Shown piece after piece: positions 42,448 to 51,399 of a stretch of 64,000 nt of DNA. A program made the translations under genes and the position numbers. Position 1 is the stretch's first letter. Every line of letters begins with the position of its first letter. Origin of the DNA: Sphingomonas horti. GTDB lineage: Bacteria > Pseudomonadota > Alphaproteobacteria > Sphingomonadales > Sphingomonadaceae. The notes under the pieces are model-generated. The model ran no database searches. It worked only from the letters and a program-made list of their open reading frames with translations, and was not told the origin of the DNA. The stretch covers positions 62,001 to 126,000 of the forward strand of contig NZ_WQMS01000016.1 of assembly GCF_009753715.1 (NCBI RefSeq), written 5' to 3'.

Positions 42448-42875
42448 GCGGCGCGCTCGATCAGCTGGTCGAGCGCCGCGGGGTCGAGCCGCGCATGGAC
42501 TTCGCTTCCGACCATCGCGGACGGCCCGACCGAGCAGAGTCCCAGGCAATAGACCGTCTCGATCGCGACCCGGCCGGCGGCGGCCTCTTCCGCCCAGCGC
42601 GCGAGCGCGTCGCTGCCGCGCGCTTGGCACGCCTCGGCGCGGCACAGCTTGATGACCGGCAGCGGCTCCGGCGCGCGGCGGAAATCATGGTAGAAGCCGA
42701 CCACGCCCGACACTTCGGCGCGGCTGAGGTTCAGCGCGTGCGCGATGTGGCGGATCGCGTCTTCCGGAATGCAGCCGAACGCGCGCTGCACCTCGTGCAG
42801 GATCGGCAGCAATGGCCCCTCGCGCCCCTGGTGCGCGGCGATGATCGCGTCGAGTTGAGCATTTGCGTCGGTCAC
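42444..42875 (-). CDS. fdsG: NAD-dependent formate dehydrogenase gamma subunit
   Basis: A 143-residue NuoE-like protein with a [2Fe-2S] cluster: one Cys pair in CRAEACQARG and the other in CLGLCSVGP. The preceding helix PLLPILHEVQRAFGCIPEDAI is typical. GTG 42875 (VTDANAQ) is chosen by comparison with the usual FdsG N-terminus; ATG 42905 is an alternative. It is first in the operon fdsG-fdsB-mobA-fdsA-fdsD-fdhD, divergent from phoD. Confidence 0.92.
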   Translation of the reverse strand: MTDANAQLDAIIAAHQGREGPLLPILHEVQRAFGCIPEDAIRHIAHALNLSRAEVSGVVGFYHDFRRAPEPLPVIKLCRAEACQARGSDALARWAEEAAAGRVAIETVYCLGLCSVGPSAMVGSEVHARLDPAALDQLIERAA

Positions 42876-42954
42876 TGCGCTATCAAGCCCTTGCCACGAG
42901 CACATGCAAGGGGGCCATTCCGCGCGCCTCGCGAGTCCGGCATAGACTTGTTCC

Positions 42955-45027
42955 ATGAGCGACTCATTTCCGAAGATCGACCGTCGCACCGCTCTGGCCG
43001 GCGCGGCCGCCATGGGTGCCACCTTGCTCTGGCCGGGAGCGGTGCGGGCGAAGCGGATCGAGGCGCGCGAACGGCGCGACCTGTTCCCCGAAGGCGTCGC
43101 ATCGGGCGATCCGGAGCCGGACAGCGTGATCCTGTGGACGCGCCGGCCTTATGCGGAAGGCGAGCGGCGCCAGCTGACGGTCGAGCTGGCGCGCGACCCG
43201 GCCTTCGCGCAGCTCGTCGCGACGCGGCGCGCGCCCGTTCTGGCCGAGGCGGACTGGACGTGCCGCGTGCTCGCCGCGGGCCTGAAGCCGCGCACTGTCT
43301 ATTGGTATCGCTTCATCGACGACGAAGGGAATGCCAGCCGGGCCGGGCGGACCGTCACCGCGCCGCGGCCCGACGATCCCGACCCGGTTCGCTTCGCCTT
43401 CGTGTCGTGCCAGAGCGTCAACGAAGGCTGGCAGCACGCCTATCGGCGGATGATCTGGGAAGACGATCGGGCGCCGCCGGAACGGCAGCTCGGCTTCGTG
43501 CTCCATCTGGGCGACTTCATCTACGAAGTCGTCGAATATCCGGACGAGGTCACGCACCGCTACGACCGCACGATCCGGGATATCGGCCGCGTACCCAATG
43601 CGCGAAAGGTGCTGAACTTCCACGTGCCGACGGATCTGGACGGCTATCGCACCGTCTATCGCGCGCACATCGCCGATCCGGACATCCAGGATGCCCGCGC
43701 CCGCTTCCCGTTCGTCTGCATCGGCGACAACCACGAATTCTCGTGGCAGGGCTGGCAGAGCTTCATCCAATATGGCGGGCTGCCCGAGCCGGCGCAGCCG
43801 CTCCGCGTCGCCGCCAACCAGGCGTGGTGGGAATATATCCCCTCGCGCGTCTCCAAGGCATCGGGCCCAGACCTCGACCGCTTCGACGGTCCGAAGGTCG
43901 AGAAGGCTGCAGTCGCGCGCTTTGACGATCACGGGCTGGGCGACGAGCCGAACAACCGCGCCGCGATCGGCAGCATGACCGCCTATCGCGCGCTTCGCTA
44001 CGGCGCGCATGTCGACCTGATCATCACCGACATGCACAGCTATATGATGGAGGACCCGACCGGGAGGCCCGAGGCGGCGGTCTTCTCCTCGCGCGACTTC
44101 CCGATGTTCTTCCCCGAAGAGGCGCTGCGGGCTCTGGACGCCGGCCGCGCGCTTCCCGGAGGTGCGCCCGACACGATCGCGTTCGGCGACGCGGCCGTGC
44201 CGAACTTTCGCAAGGAAGAGCCGCCCTTCACCCTGCTGGGCCGCGAGCAGAAGGCGTGGTTCAAGCAGCGGCTCTCGGCTTCCCGCGCGACCTGGAAAAT
44301 CTGGGCAGCCTCGAACGGGACGCTCGACTGGCGCGCCGACCCGCAGAACCTGCCCGCCGGTTTCGGCAAGCCCTGGCCCGGGCGCGGCTATGCCTGCTCC
44401 GGCGGCGGCGATCTCAGCGGCGCCTATACCGAGCGCGCCGAGCTGTACGATTTCGTGCGCGATCGCGGCATCGGCGGGTTCGTGACCGTGTCGGGCGATC
44501 GTCACAGCTTCTGGGCCGGCTATGCGGCGAAGACCTTGCCGCCGGCCCGCTTCGAGCCGGTGGGCATCGCCTTCATCACCGGCTCGATCTCCGCCGCGGG
44601 CGCGCAGGAAGCCTTGGAGCATGGCCTGAAGGATCATCCGCTGAGGCCGCTCTACGTCGTCCAACGGGCGGGCGAGCCGAAGCAGGAATGCACGCTGAAC
44701 GTCATGCTCCGCCACGGCGTTCGAAGCGCGCTCGAATATGCGCGGAGCGGCGACATCGACCGCGCGCGGGCGCTCAGCAATCCCGACCTCGCGCCGCACC
44801 TGACGTTCGTCGACATGGGCGGCCACGGCTATTCGGTCGTGACTGCGGCCGCCGACCGGATCGACACCGAGTTCGTATGCATCCCGCGCCCGGTGGCGGA
44901 GGTGACGGCCCCCGATGGGGGCCCGGTGCGCTACCGCGTCGTCCACAGCGCCGCGAAATGGCGCGCCGGCGGGCCGCCCAGGCTCGAGCAGCGCATCATC
45001 GAAGGCGACCCCAAGCTGTCGGTTTGA
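42955..45027 (+). CDS. phoD: PhoD-type alkaline phosphatase (Tat-exported)
   Basis: A 690-residue calcium/iron-type phosphatase or phosphodiesterase. The N-terminus has a twin-arginine signal (R10, R11, then TALAGAAAMGATLL). A PhoD N-terminal beta domain follows (FPEGVASGDPEPDSVILWTR), then the metallophosphatase core with HLGDFIYEV, GDNHEFSWQGW and VSGDRHSFWAGY. It should act in the periplasm on phosphate esters. No Pho box was identified in the 79-base gap to fdsG. Phosphodiesterase activity is also possible. Confidence 0.85.
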   Translation: MSDSFPKIDRRTALAGAAAMGATLLWPGAVRAKRIEARERRDLFPEGVASGDPEPDSVILWTRRPYAEGERRQLTVELARDPAFAQLVATRRAPVLAEADWTCRVLAAGLKPRTVYWYRFIDDEGNASRAGRTVTAPRPDDPDPVRFAFVSCQSVNEGWQHAYRRMIWEDDRAPPERQLGFVLHLGDFIYEVVEYPDEVTHRYDRTIRDIGRVPNARKVLNFHVPTDLDGYRTVYRAHIADPDIQDARARFPFVCIGDNHEFSWQGWQSFIQYGGLPEPAQPLRVAANQAWWEYIPSRVSKASGPDLDRFDGPKVEKAAVARFDDHGLGDEPNNRAAIGSMTAYRALRYGAHVDLIITDMHSYMMEDPTGRPEAAVFSSRDFPMFFPEEALRALDAGRALPGGAPDTIAFGDAAVPNFRKEEPPFTLLGREQKAWFKQRLSASRATWKIWAASNGTLDWRADPQNLPAGFGKPWPGRGYACSGGGDLSGAYTERAELYDFVRDRGIGGFVTVSGDRHSFWAGYAAKTLPPARFEPVGIAFITGSISAAGAQEALEHGLKDHPLRPLYVVQRAGEPKQECTLNVMLRHGVRSALEYARSGDIDRARALSNPDLAPHLTFVDMGGHGYSVVTAAADRIDTEFVCIPRPVAEVTAPDGGPVRYRVVHSAAKWRAGGPPRLEQRIIEGDPKLSV

Positions 45028-45147
45028 GGCCTCGCCGGCAAGCGCGGACAGCGGCGTGCCCGAAGCGGCAGGCTTTGCCGCGTCAAAATCCGTTCCCTAT
45101 CTGTTCAACTGGCGCTATGCTACGGCGGTGATCCGGGAGCATCTCTG

Positions 45148-46398
45148 ATGAGCCGCCGTGCGGGAAGCGCGGACCTGCCGCTGCACGGCGGCCGCGTGCC
45201 GGCCTGGCTGGGCCAGCGCATGGCCCGGCTCGGCGCCGTCGTCGCGCAGGCGATCGTGATCGAATATGGCCGCGACGAGTTCCTGCGGCGTTTGTCCCAC
45301 CCCTTCTGGTTCCAGTCGTTCGGCGCGGTGATGGGGATGGACTGGCATTCGTCCGGCATCACCACCAGCGTGCTGGGCGCGCTGAAGCGCGGGCTCGGGC
45401 CGCTCTCCGCCGAGCTCGGGCTGCATGTCTGCGGCGGCCGCGGCAGGCATTCGCGGCGCACGCCCGAGGAGCTGGTCGCGATCGGCGATCGCACCGGCCT
45501 CGATGGACACGGGCTTGCACGCACCAGCCGGCTCGTCGCGAAGGTCGACAGCGCCGCCGTGCAGGACGGGTTCGACCTCTATCTGCACGGCTTCATCGTC
45601 GCCGACGACGGCAAATGGGTGGTGGTGCAGCAGGGCATGAACGGCGATCGTCGCCAGGCCCGCCGCTACCACTGGCTCTCCGAAGGGCTGGAGAGCTTCG
45701 TCGATTCGCCGCACGCGGCGATCGATGGGCGCGGGCAGGGGGAGATCGTCAATCTCGCCGATCGCCGCGCCGAAGCGTCGCGAGCCGCCCAGCTTGCTCT
45801 GCTTGGATCGCAGGCGCCCGACGCGATCGCGGCGATGCTGGCGAAGCTTGAGGGCCGCCCGCCCGCACCGCCCCAGCTCGACCTGCCGCATCTTGTGCTG
45901 CCGGACCGGCACGACGTCCGCCCGCAGGACGTCGTCGCGCGGCGCCTGCACGCAACGCTCGCCGCCGCCGCCGAATGCGGGCCGGCCGACTTTCCCGAGC
46001 TGCTGCTGGTGCCGGGAGTCGGCGCGCGCACGGTGCGAGCGCTGGCGATGGTCGCCGAGGTGGTGCACGGCGCGCCGTGCCGCTTCACCGACCCGGCGCG
46101 CTACTCGCTCGCCCATGGCGGCAAGGACCGGCATCCCTACCCGGTTCCCACCAAGGTCTATGACCGCACCGTTGCGGTCCTGACCAATGCCGTCCGCCAG
46201 GCCAAGCTCGGCCGGGAGGAGGAGCTTGCTGCGATTCGGCGGCTGGACCGGCAAGCGCGGCTGCTGGAAGCGCGGGCGACCGGTCCGTCGGTCGAGGCTT
46301 TCATCGCAGAGGAGCGAAGCCGCTCGCACGCGTACGGAGGCCGTAGCGTGTTCGGCTGGGAACCGCCCTCCGACGCGCAGCAAGGCGAAACCGGCTGA
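45148..46398 (+). CDS. DUF763 protein with helix-hairpin-helix motif
   Basis: A 416-residue protein of the DUF763 family, also common in archaea. Recognisable blocks are SADLPLHGGRVPAWL, FWFQSFGAVMGMDWHSSG, YLHGFIVADDGKWVVVQQGMN and HPYPVPTKVYD. A helix-hairpin-helix-like segment (LLLVPGVGARTVRALAM, about residues 288-304) suggests DNA binding. The family has no firm function. No operon partner is obvious; the downstream gene has its own GTATAC operator. Confidence 0.85.
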   Translation: MSRRAGSADLPLHGGRVPAWLGQRMARLGAVVAQAIVIEYGRDEFLRRLSHPFWFQSFGAVMGMDWHSSGITTSVLGALKRGLGPLSAELGLHVCGGRGRHSRRTPEELVAIGDRTGLDGHGLARTSRLVAKVDSAAVQDGFDLYLHGFIVADDGKWVVVQQGMNGDRRQARRYHWLSEGLESFVDSPHAAIDGRGQGEIVNLADRRAEASRAAQLALLGSQAPDAIAAMLAKLEGRPPAPPQLDLPHLVLPDRHDVRPQDVVARRLHATLAAAAECGPADFPELLLVPGVGARTVRALAMVAEVVHGAPCRFTDPARYSLAHGGKDRHPYPVPTKVYDRTVAVLTNAVRQAKLGREEELAAIRRLDRQARLLEARATGPSVEAFIAEERSRSHAYGGRSVFGWEPPSDAQQGETG

Positions 46399-46443
46399 GG
46401 CCGCACCCGCGTTGACCCACCGCGTCGCCCGGCCTAGCCAGAT

Positions 46444-46455
46444 ATCGTATACGGC
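46444..46455. promoter_or_regulatory. GntR-type operator, one perfect and one weak half
   Basis: The sequence ATCGTATACGGC contains the palindromic core CGTATACG and the full left half of the 12-base palindrome ATCGTATACGAT seen at 53354 and 63553. It ends only a few bases before the ribosome site of the next gene, so a bound protein would interfere with transcription start. Confidence 0.5.
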
Positions 46456-46468
46456 AGGAGGAGAGGCG

Positions 46469-47680
46469 ATGATGAAGCCGGTCGTCCGGAAAGGCCCGAT
46501 CGCGGCCGCCCTGATTGCACTCGCATCCCACGCCCAGGCGCAGCAGTCGGAATCCGATGACTATACCCGCTATGAGCTGCTCGCGCCCGACAGCCACAAA
46601 TTCCGCATTCTCTATGAGGTGACGGCGACCACGCCCGGCGCGAGTGCCTATTACAATCCGATCCGACCCGGGAGCACCGCCTCCGACGAGCGCGTCACCG
46701 ACCGTGCGACGGGAAAGCCGCTGAAATTCGGTGTCGTCCCCGGCTCGGTCGCGAAATCGGGCGGCGTCTCCGGCGCCCCGCCGGACACGGACTATATCCG
46801 CGTCGAGCTTGCGCGCCCGGTGCCGGCGGACGGCGGCGAAGGCCGCGTGCTCATCGACAAGACCTATGAGGACGCAAAGAGCTACTACCGGGAAGGGGAC
46901 ACGATCGTGTTCGACCGGCCGCTCGGCGTGAAACGGAACGCCGTCGTGCTGCCGCCGGGCTACGAACTCGTGTCGTGCAACTATCCGGCGCAGCTGCTGC
47001 AGGAAGCGGACGGCCGTATCAAGGTCGCCTTCTGGAACAACACGCCGGCGCAAGCGCCTCTGGTGATCAAGGCGCGGCCGTCATCCGCTCTTGCGGTGTC
47101 GCCCTCCAGCATTGCGAATTTGCTCGAGGAGCGTGCGCACCAAAATCGCGAGATCGTTTATTTCCTGAACCCGCCCGAGACGCACAGCTTCGATCTGTAT
47201 CACGATTACACCGAGTCACGGCCGGGCGTCGGCACCTATGTGAACATCGTCCGCGCCGGCAGCGCCGCGTCCAATCCGTCGGGCCGCAACCTCGACACCG
47301 GGCAGCCGCTCAAATGGGAAATCGTGAAGGGGGCCGACATACTGAAAGCCGACCCCCATGAACAAGGCGTGACGGCAGACACCGAAGCGGTCGTGTTCCG
47401 TTTCGATACGGTGAAGCCCGGGACAAGCGCGCGGCTGCGCTTCTCCGAGACCTACACCGATCCCGACCGCTACAAGCTCGTCGGCGACGAGCTGGTTTGG
47501 CACCGCTCGTTCGGGCGGCCGCTCAACACCGTCGTGCTGCCCGCCGGCTGGGTGCTGACCAACAGCTCGATTCCGGGCACGATCAGCCAGACCGACGACG
47601 GCCGCATCCGGATCGAGTTCATCAACCCGCGTACGGACGAGATCGACGTCGTCATCACCGCCCGGCGCCGCCGGTCATGA
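46469..47680 (+). CDS. unrecognised exported protein with two internal repeats
   Basis: A 403-residue protein with a signal peptide (MMKPVVRKGPIAAALIALASHAQA). I do not recognise a known family. The mature part has two copies of a domain of about 160-190 residues. The first begins with LLAPDSHKFRILYEVTA and has GASAYYNPIRPGSTAS and GKPLKFGVVPGS; the second has LNPPETHSFDLYHDYTE, GVGTYVNIVRAGSAAS and GQPLKWEIVKGA. Each copy also has a later VVLP(P/A)G(Y/W) segment. AGGAGGAG precedes the start. It is followed ten bases later by a MetX-like hydrolase. Confidence 0.75.
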   Translation: MMKPVVRKGPIAAALIALASHAQAQQSESDDYTRYELLAPDSHKFRILYEVTATTPGASAYYNPIRPGSTASDERVTDRATGKPLKFGVVPGSVAKSGGVSGAPPDTDYIRVELARPVPADGGEGRVLIDKTYEDAKSYYREGDTIVFDRPLGVKRNAVVLPPGYELVSCNYPAQLLQEADGRIKVAFWNNTPAQAPLVIKARPSSALAVSPSSIANLLEERAHQNREIVYFLNPPETHSFDLYHDYTESRPGVGTYVNIVRAGSAASNPSGRNLDTGQPLKWEIVKGADILKADPHEQGVTADTEAVVFRFDTVKPGTSARLRFSETYTDPDRYKLVGDELVWHRSFGRPLNTVVLPAGWVLTNSSIPGTISQTDDGRIRIEFINPRTDEIDVVITARRRRS

Positions 47681-47690
47681 CCATGGAGCA

Positions 47691-48794
47691 ATGCCGATGA
47701 TGTCTCTCGCCCTCGCCATGCTGGCGATGCAGGCCACGCCCGCCGCGGCGGCGCCGTCGGCCCCGGCCGCAACCCCGGCCGCGAAGCAGTGGCCGACCCG
47801 CGAAGGGAACTTCACCGTCCGCGATTTCCGCTTCCGTTCGGGCGAGACGCTGCCGGAAGTGCGGCTGCACTACACGACGCTTGGTTCGCCGCATCGCAAT
47901 GCGCGGGGCGAGATCGACAATGCGGTGATGGTGATCCACGGCACCGGCGGCAGCGGCAAGCAGTTCCTGCGGCCGCAATTCGCGGACGAGCTCTACGGCC
48001 CCGGCCAGCCGCTCGACATCACGCGCTACTATATCATCCTGCCTGACAATGTCGGCCATGGCGGCTCGTCCAAGCCGTCGGACGGACTGCGAATGAAGTT
48101 TCCGCATTACGACTATGACGACATGGTCGAGCTCCAGCACCGGCTGCTGACGGACGGGCTGGGCATCAGGCGCATGCGGCTGATCATGGGCACGTCGATG
48201 GGCTGCATGCAGGGCTTCGTCTGGGGCGAGATGTATCCCGACTTTATGCAGGCGCTGATGCCGCTCGCCTGCGAGCCGGTGCAGATCGCGGGCCTGAACC
48301 GGATGTGGCGGCAGATGATCGTCGACGGGATCAAGGCGGACCCGGCGTGGATGAACGGCGACTATACGACCCAGCCGATCCAGGGGCTGCGGACTGCCGC
48401 CTCGATCTCCCTGATTGTCGGCGGCGCACCGCTCAATCTGCAGAAGCTCTATTCCGACCGCGACGCCGCGATAGCCTATGTCCGCGAGCGTATCGACGCT
48501 GACATCGCCAGCCGCGACGCAAACGACATGATCTACCAGTTCGAATCCTCGAAGACCTACAATCCGTGGCCGGACCTGGAGAAGATCAAGGCGCCGATGA
48601 CGTGGATCAACTCGGCCGACGACTTCATCAACCCGCGCAATTTCACGTTTCCGCAGGAAGCGCTGAAGCGGATGCCGAACGCCCGCTTCCGCCTGATCGC
48701 CGAATCCGACGGCACGCACGGGCACGGCACCCATAGCTGGGCCAAATTCTGGAAGCAGGATCTGATCGAGCTGCTCGCCCGCAGCGCGCGCTGA
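47691..48794 (+). CDS. exported MetX-like alpha/beta hydrolase
   Basis: A 367-residue alpha/beta hydrolase related to homoserine O-acetyltransferases. The nucleophile elbow is GTSMGCMQGF (Ser in GTSMG). The acid is likely in INSADDFINP, and the His in DGTHGHGTHSW. An Ala-rich leader (LALAMLAMQATPAAAA) suggests export, unlike cytosolic MetX, so acetylation of homoserine is unlikely. ATGs at 47691, 47697 and 47700 are all possible starts. It probably forms an operon with the two-repeat protein, under the 46444 operator. Confidence 0.8.
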   Translation: MPMMSLALAMLAMQATPAAAAPSAPAATPAAKQWPTREGNFTVRDFRFRSGETLPEVRLHYTTLGSPHRNARGEIDNAVMVIHGTGGSGKQFLRPQFADELYGPGQPLDITRYYIILPDNVGHGGSSKPSDGLRMKFPHYDYDDMVELQHRLLTDGLGIRRMRLIMGTSMGCMQGFVWGEMYPDFMQALMPLACEPVQIAGLNRMWRQMIVDGIKADPAWMNGDYTTQPIQGLRTAASISLIVGGAPLNLQKLYSDRDAAIAYVRERIDADIASRDANDMIYQFESSKTYNPWPDLEKIKAPMTWINSADDFINPRNFTFPQEALKRMPNARFRLIAESDGTHGHGTHSWAKFWKQDLIELLARSAR

Positions 48795-48795
48795 T

Positions 48796-49269
48796 CTATT
48801 TCGCCGCGTGCGCCTCGTATGAGGAGACGTGGTTCATCGCGATCACCCAGTGGCCGTCGATTTTGCGGAACAGGCGGGTGTTGATCCCTTCCTGCGGATG
48901 CTCGGGCCGTTCGAGGTGATAATGGCTGATCAACAGCGCCGCGTCGGGCGCGAGCATGTCGACCGTCATGTCATAGAAATGGAGATTGCCGCGCTTCTCG
49001 GGCGAGCCGCCATAGTCGCGGACATAATGGTCGAGCGTGCCTTGCCAGCCGGCCTGGATCTTGCCGCCCGACACGAACACCACGCCGGGATTCCAGAAGC
49101 CGGCCATGTAGCCGGCGAAATCGCCGCGATTCCAGGCCTGCTCCATCGACGCGATCACGTTCAGGATCGCCGCCTTGTCCTCGGCCTCGCCAGCATGGGC
49201 CGGCACCGCGCCGAGCAGCAGCAAGGCGAGCGCCGGCCCGAGCAGGCGGGTGAGCAGGCCGCTCCGCAC
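48796..49269 (-). CDS. NTF2-like / DUF4440 exported protein
   Basis: A 157-residue protein with a signal peptide (LLGPALALLLLGAVPAHA) and an NTF2-like fold: AAILNVIASMEQAWNRGDFAGYMAGFW at the start and FRKIDGHWVIAMNHVSS at the end. Members of this group are small-molecule binding or isomerase-like proteins of mostly unknown role. It starts two bases after the permease stop, so it is the last gene of the hydroxyproline operon. Confidence 0.8.
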   Translation of the reverse strand: MRSGLLTRLLGPALALLLLGAVPAHAGEAEDKAAILNVIASMEQAWNRGDFAGYMAGFWNPGVVFVSGGKIQAGWQGTLDHYVRDYGGSPEKRGNLHFYDMTVDMLAPDAALLISHYHLERPEHPQEGINTRLFRKIDGHWVIAMNHVSSYEAHAAK

Positions 49270-49271
49270 CG

Positions 49272-50699
49272 TCAGATGCCCACCACCGGCCGGTCCATGC
49301 GGACCATGCTGCGCGCGCGGCTGTAGAGAAAATAGACGGCCAGGCCGATCGCGTTCCAGATCAGGAAGCGGATCAGCGTCGAACTGGGCAGGCTGACCAG
49401 CAGGTAGATGCAGCCCAGCACCGCGAGCGAGCCGACCAGATAGGGCGCCGGGCAGCGGAACACGCGCGGCAGGTCGGGCGCCCGCTTCCGCAGGACCATC
49501 AGGCAGACGCCGACCGCGATGAACGCGAGCAGCGTCCCGGCATTGGCGAGCGCCGCGATCTCGCCGACATCAAAAAAGGCGGCGATCAGCGACACGAACA
49601 GGCAGGTGATCCCGGTCACGAACATCGGCGTTCCGCGCTTTGACACGGTCGACAGGCGGCGCGGCAGCAAGCCGTCTCGCGCCATCACGAAGAAGATGCG
49701 GCTTTGGCCATACATCATCACCAGGATCACCGACGGCAGCGCGACGATCGCCGCGCTCGCCACTACCCAGGAGACGACCGGGTGCCCCAGCGTGCGCAGC
49801 GCCAGCGCGAGCGGCTCGGGGGAGCCGCCCAGCGTGGTGTACGAGACCGCGCCCACGGCGGCGATGGCAACTAGGATGTAGATGGTGGTCGAAAGCGCCA
49901 TCGACCCGACGATGCCGATGGTCAGGTCGCGCTTGGGATTGCGCGTCTCCTCGGCCGAGGTCGCGACGGCATCGAAACCGTAGAAGGCGAAGAAGACGAT
50001 CGCGGCCGCCGCCATTACGCCCCGCTTTTCGCCATCCTGGAAATGGCTGCCGAAGCCATAGGGCATGAAGGGGTCGAGGTTCGCCGGGTTGAAGGACGGC
50101 ATCACGACGACCACGAACACTGCAAGCGCGGCGAGCTTGATGACCACCAGAAGGATGTTGACGGTGGCGCTCTCTCGCGTGCCGGCCATCAGCATCGCGG
50201 CGATGCCGACCGACACCAGCACCGCGGGCAGGTTGATGATCCCGCCCGCGTGCGGCCCCGCCAGCATCCATGGCGGCAGGTGCACACCGGCAGATTCGAT
50301 CAGGCCGACCAGATAGCCGGACCAGCCGACCGCCACGCCGGAACAGGCGAGCGAATATTCGAGGATCAGGCTCCAGCCGACGATCCAGGCGAGCGTCTCT
50401 CCCAGCACCGAATAGGTATAGGTATAGGCGCTTCCTGAGGTCGGGATCAGGGTCGCCAGCTCGGCATAGGCGAGCGCGGCGCAGGCGCAGACGGCGCCGG
50501 CGATCGCAAAGGCCAGGATCACCGCGGGTCCGGCCCGCTCGGCGCCGACCCCGGTCAGCGTGTAGATGCCGGTGCCGACGATCGCGCCCACGCCCAGCGC
50601 CACCAGGTGCGGCCAGCTGAGCGTGGCGCGCAGGCCATGGCCGGCTTCCTCCCGAGACACCTCGATCGGCTTGATCGGGCCAAACAATCCAGATGCCAC
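49272..50699 (-). CDS. APC-family amino acid permease
   Basis: A 475-residue transporter with about 12-13 spans. The APC motif of span 1 is VALGVGAIVGTGIYTLTG; span 3 has AYAELATLIPTSGSAYTYTY, typical of the cationic-amino-acid (YfnA/CAT) branch. Its place between the GntR regulator and the NTF2 gene, in the same operon as hydroxyproline enzymes, suggests uptake of hydroxyproline, proline or a related amino acid. Specificity cannot be read from sequence. Confidence 0.88.
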   Translation of the reverse strand: MASGLFGPIKPIEVSREEAGHGLRATLSWPHLVALGVGAIVGTGIYTLTGVGAERAGPAVILAFAIAGAVCACAALAYAELATLIPTSGSAYTYTYSVLGETLAWIVGWSLILEYSLACSGVAVGWSGYLVGLIESAGVHLPPWMLAGPHAGGIINLPAVLVSVGIAAMLMAGTRESATVNILLVVIKLAALAVFVVVVMPSFNPANLDPFMPYGFGSHFQDGEKRGVMAAAAIVFFAFYGFDAVATSAEETRNPKRDLTIGIVGSMALSTTIYILVAIAAVGAVSYTTLGGSPEPLALALRTLGHPVVSWVVASAAIVALPSVILVMMYGQSRIFFVMARDGLLPRRLSTVSKRGTPMFVTGITCLFVSLIAAFFDVGEIAALANAGTLLAFIAVGVCLMVLRKRAPDLPRVFRCPAPYLVGSLAVLGCIYLLVSLPSSTLIRFLIWNAIGLAVYFLYSRARSMVRMDRPVVGI

Positions 50700-50747
50700 T
50701 CGGTCACCCTTCCCCTTGCCGGAGCCGACGGCAGCCGGCTCCCTTTC

Positions 50748-51392
50748 TTATTCGCCGAGCTGCTGATGCAGGTCCTCGATCGTCTTGCCGATGTGCGCAC
50801 GCACCAGCGCGCCGACGCGATCGGCGTCGCGCGCAAGCCAGGCCTGCAGCAGCTCCTGATGCTCTTCATTGGCGCGCTCGTCACGGCCGAGCGGCTCGAG
50901 ATGCATCCGTACATAGCGTTCTGAAAGCACCTGCAGCCGCTCGAGAATGTTGATCGTGATCGGCTTGCCGCAGGGCCGGAAAAGCGCGCGATGGAAAGCG
51001 CGATTGAACGCGCCAACGCCTTCGCCATGCTCGTCGGTGACGCTGTAGAGCGAGGCCAAAGTCTCCTGCGCATGGGCGTGATCCGTCTCGGTCGCGAGTC
51101 TGGCGGCCAGGGCCGTCGCCTCGGGCTCCAGGGTCAGGCGCAGATCATAGACTTCCCGGGCTTCCGATGCGCTCATTGGAGAGACGAAGAAGCCGCGATT
51201 GGCCTGCGATCGGATCAGCCCTTCTTCCTCCAGCCGCGCGAGCGCTTCGCGCAGCGGGATCTTGCTGACGCCCAGCTCGGCGGCGAGCGCGTCCTGGCGG
51301 ATCGCGTGATCGCTTGAGACGACGCCAGACAGGATGCGGTTGCGGACGAGGTCGACCAGCTGGTCGGACAGGGTGCGGATGACGAGGCTCAT
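50748..51392 (-). CDS. GntR/FCD transcription regulator of the hydroxyproline island
   Basis: A 214-residue regulator. The winged helix-turn-helix (about residues 6-70) contains RNRILSGVVSSDHAIRQDALAAELGVSKIPLREALARLEEEGLI. The FCD ligand domain follows with HRALFRPCGKP and ANEEHQELLQAWLARDADRVGALVRAHI. FCD regulators usually bind short palindromes and respond to small acids. It lies within the dapA-like/epimerase/permease operon, whose upstream region has the palindrome ATCGTATACGAT. I infer that it binds this motif here and at the other copies in the window. Confidence 0.88.
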   Translation of the reverse strand: MSLVIRTLSDQLVDLVRNRILSGVVSSDHAIRQDALAAELGVSKIPLREALARLEEEGLIRSQANRGFFVSPMSASEAREVYDLRLTLEPEATALAARLATETDHAHAQETLASLYSVTDEHGEGVGAFNRAFHRALFRPCGKPITINILERLQVLSERYVRMHLEPLGRDERANEEHQELLQAWLARDADRVGALVRAHIGKTIEDLHQQLGE

Positions 51393-51399
51393 GCCCGGC

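Noticed and set aside
42964-44946. Minus-strand open frame of 660 codons opposite phoD
   Set aside because: The phoD frame has a Tat signal and intact metallophosphatase motifs. The antisense frame has none.
47691-48794. Homoserine O-acetyltransferase (metX) of methionine synthesis
   Set aside because: The protein has an export-type leader and lies in an operon with an exported protein, not with methionine genes. Only the fold relation is kept.
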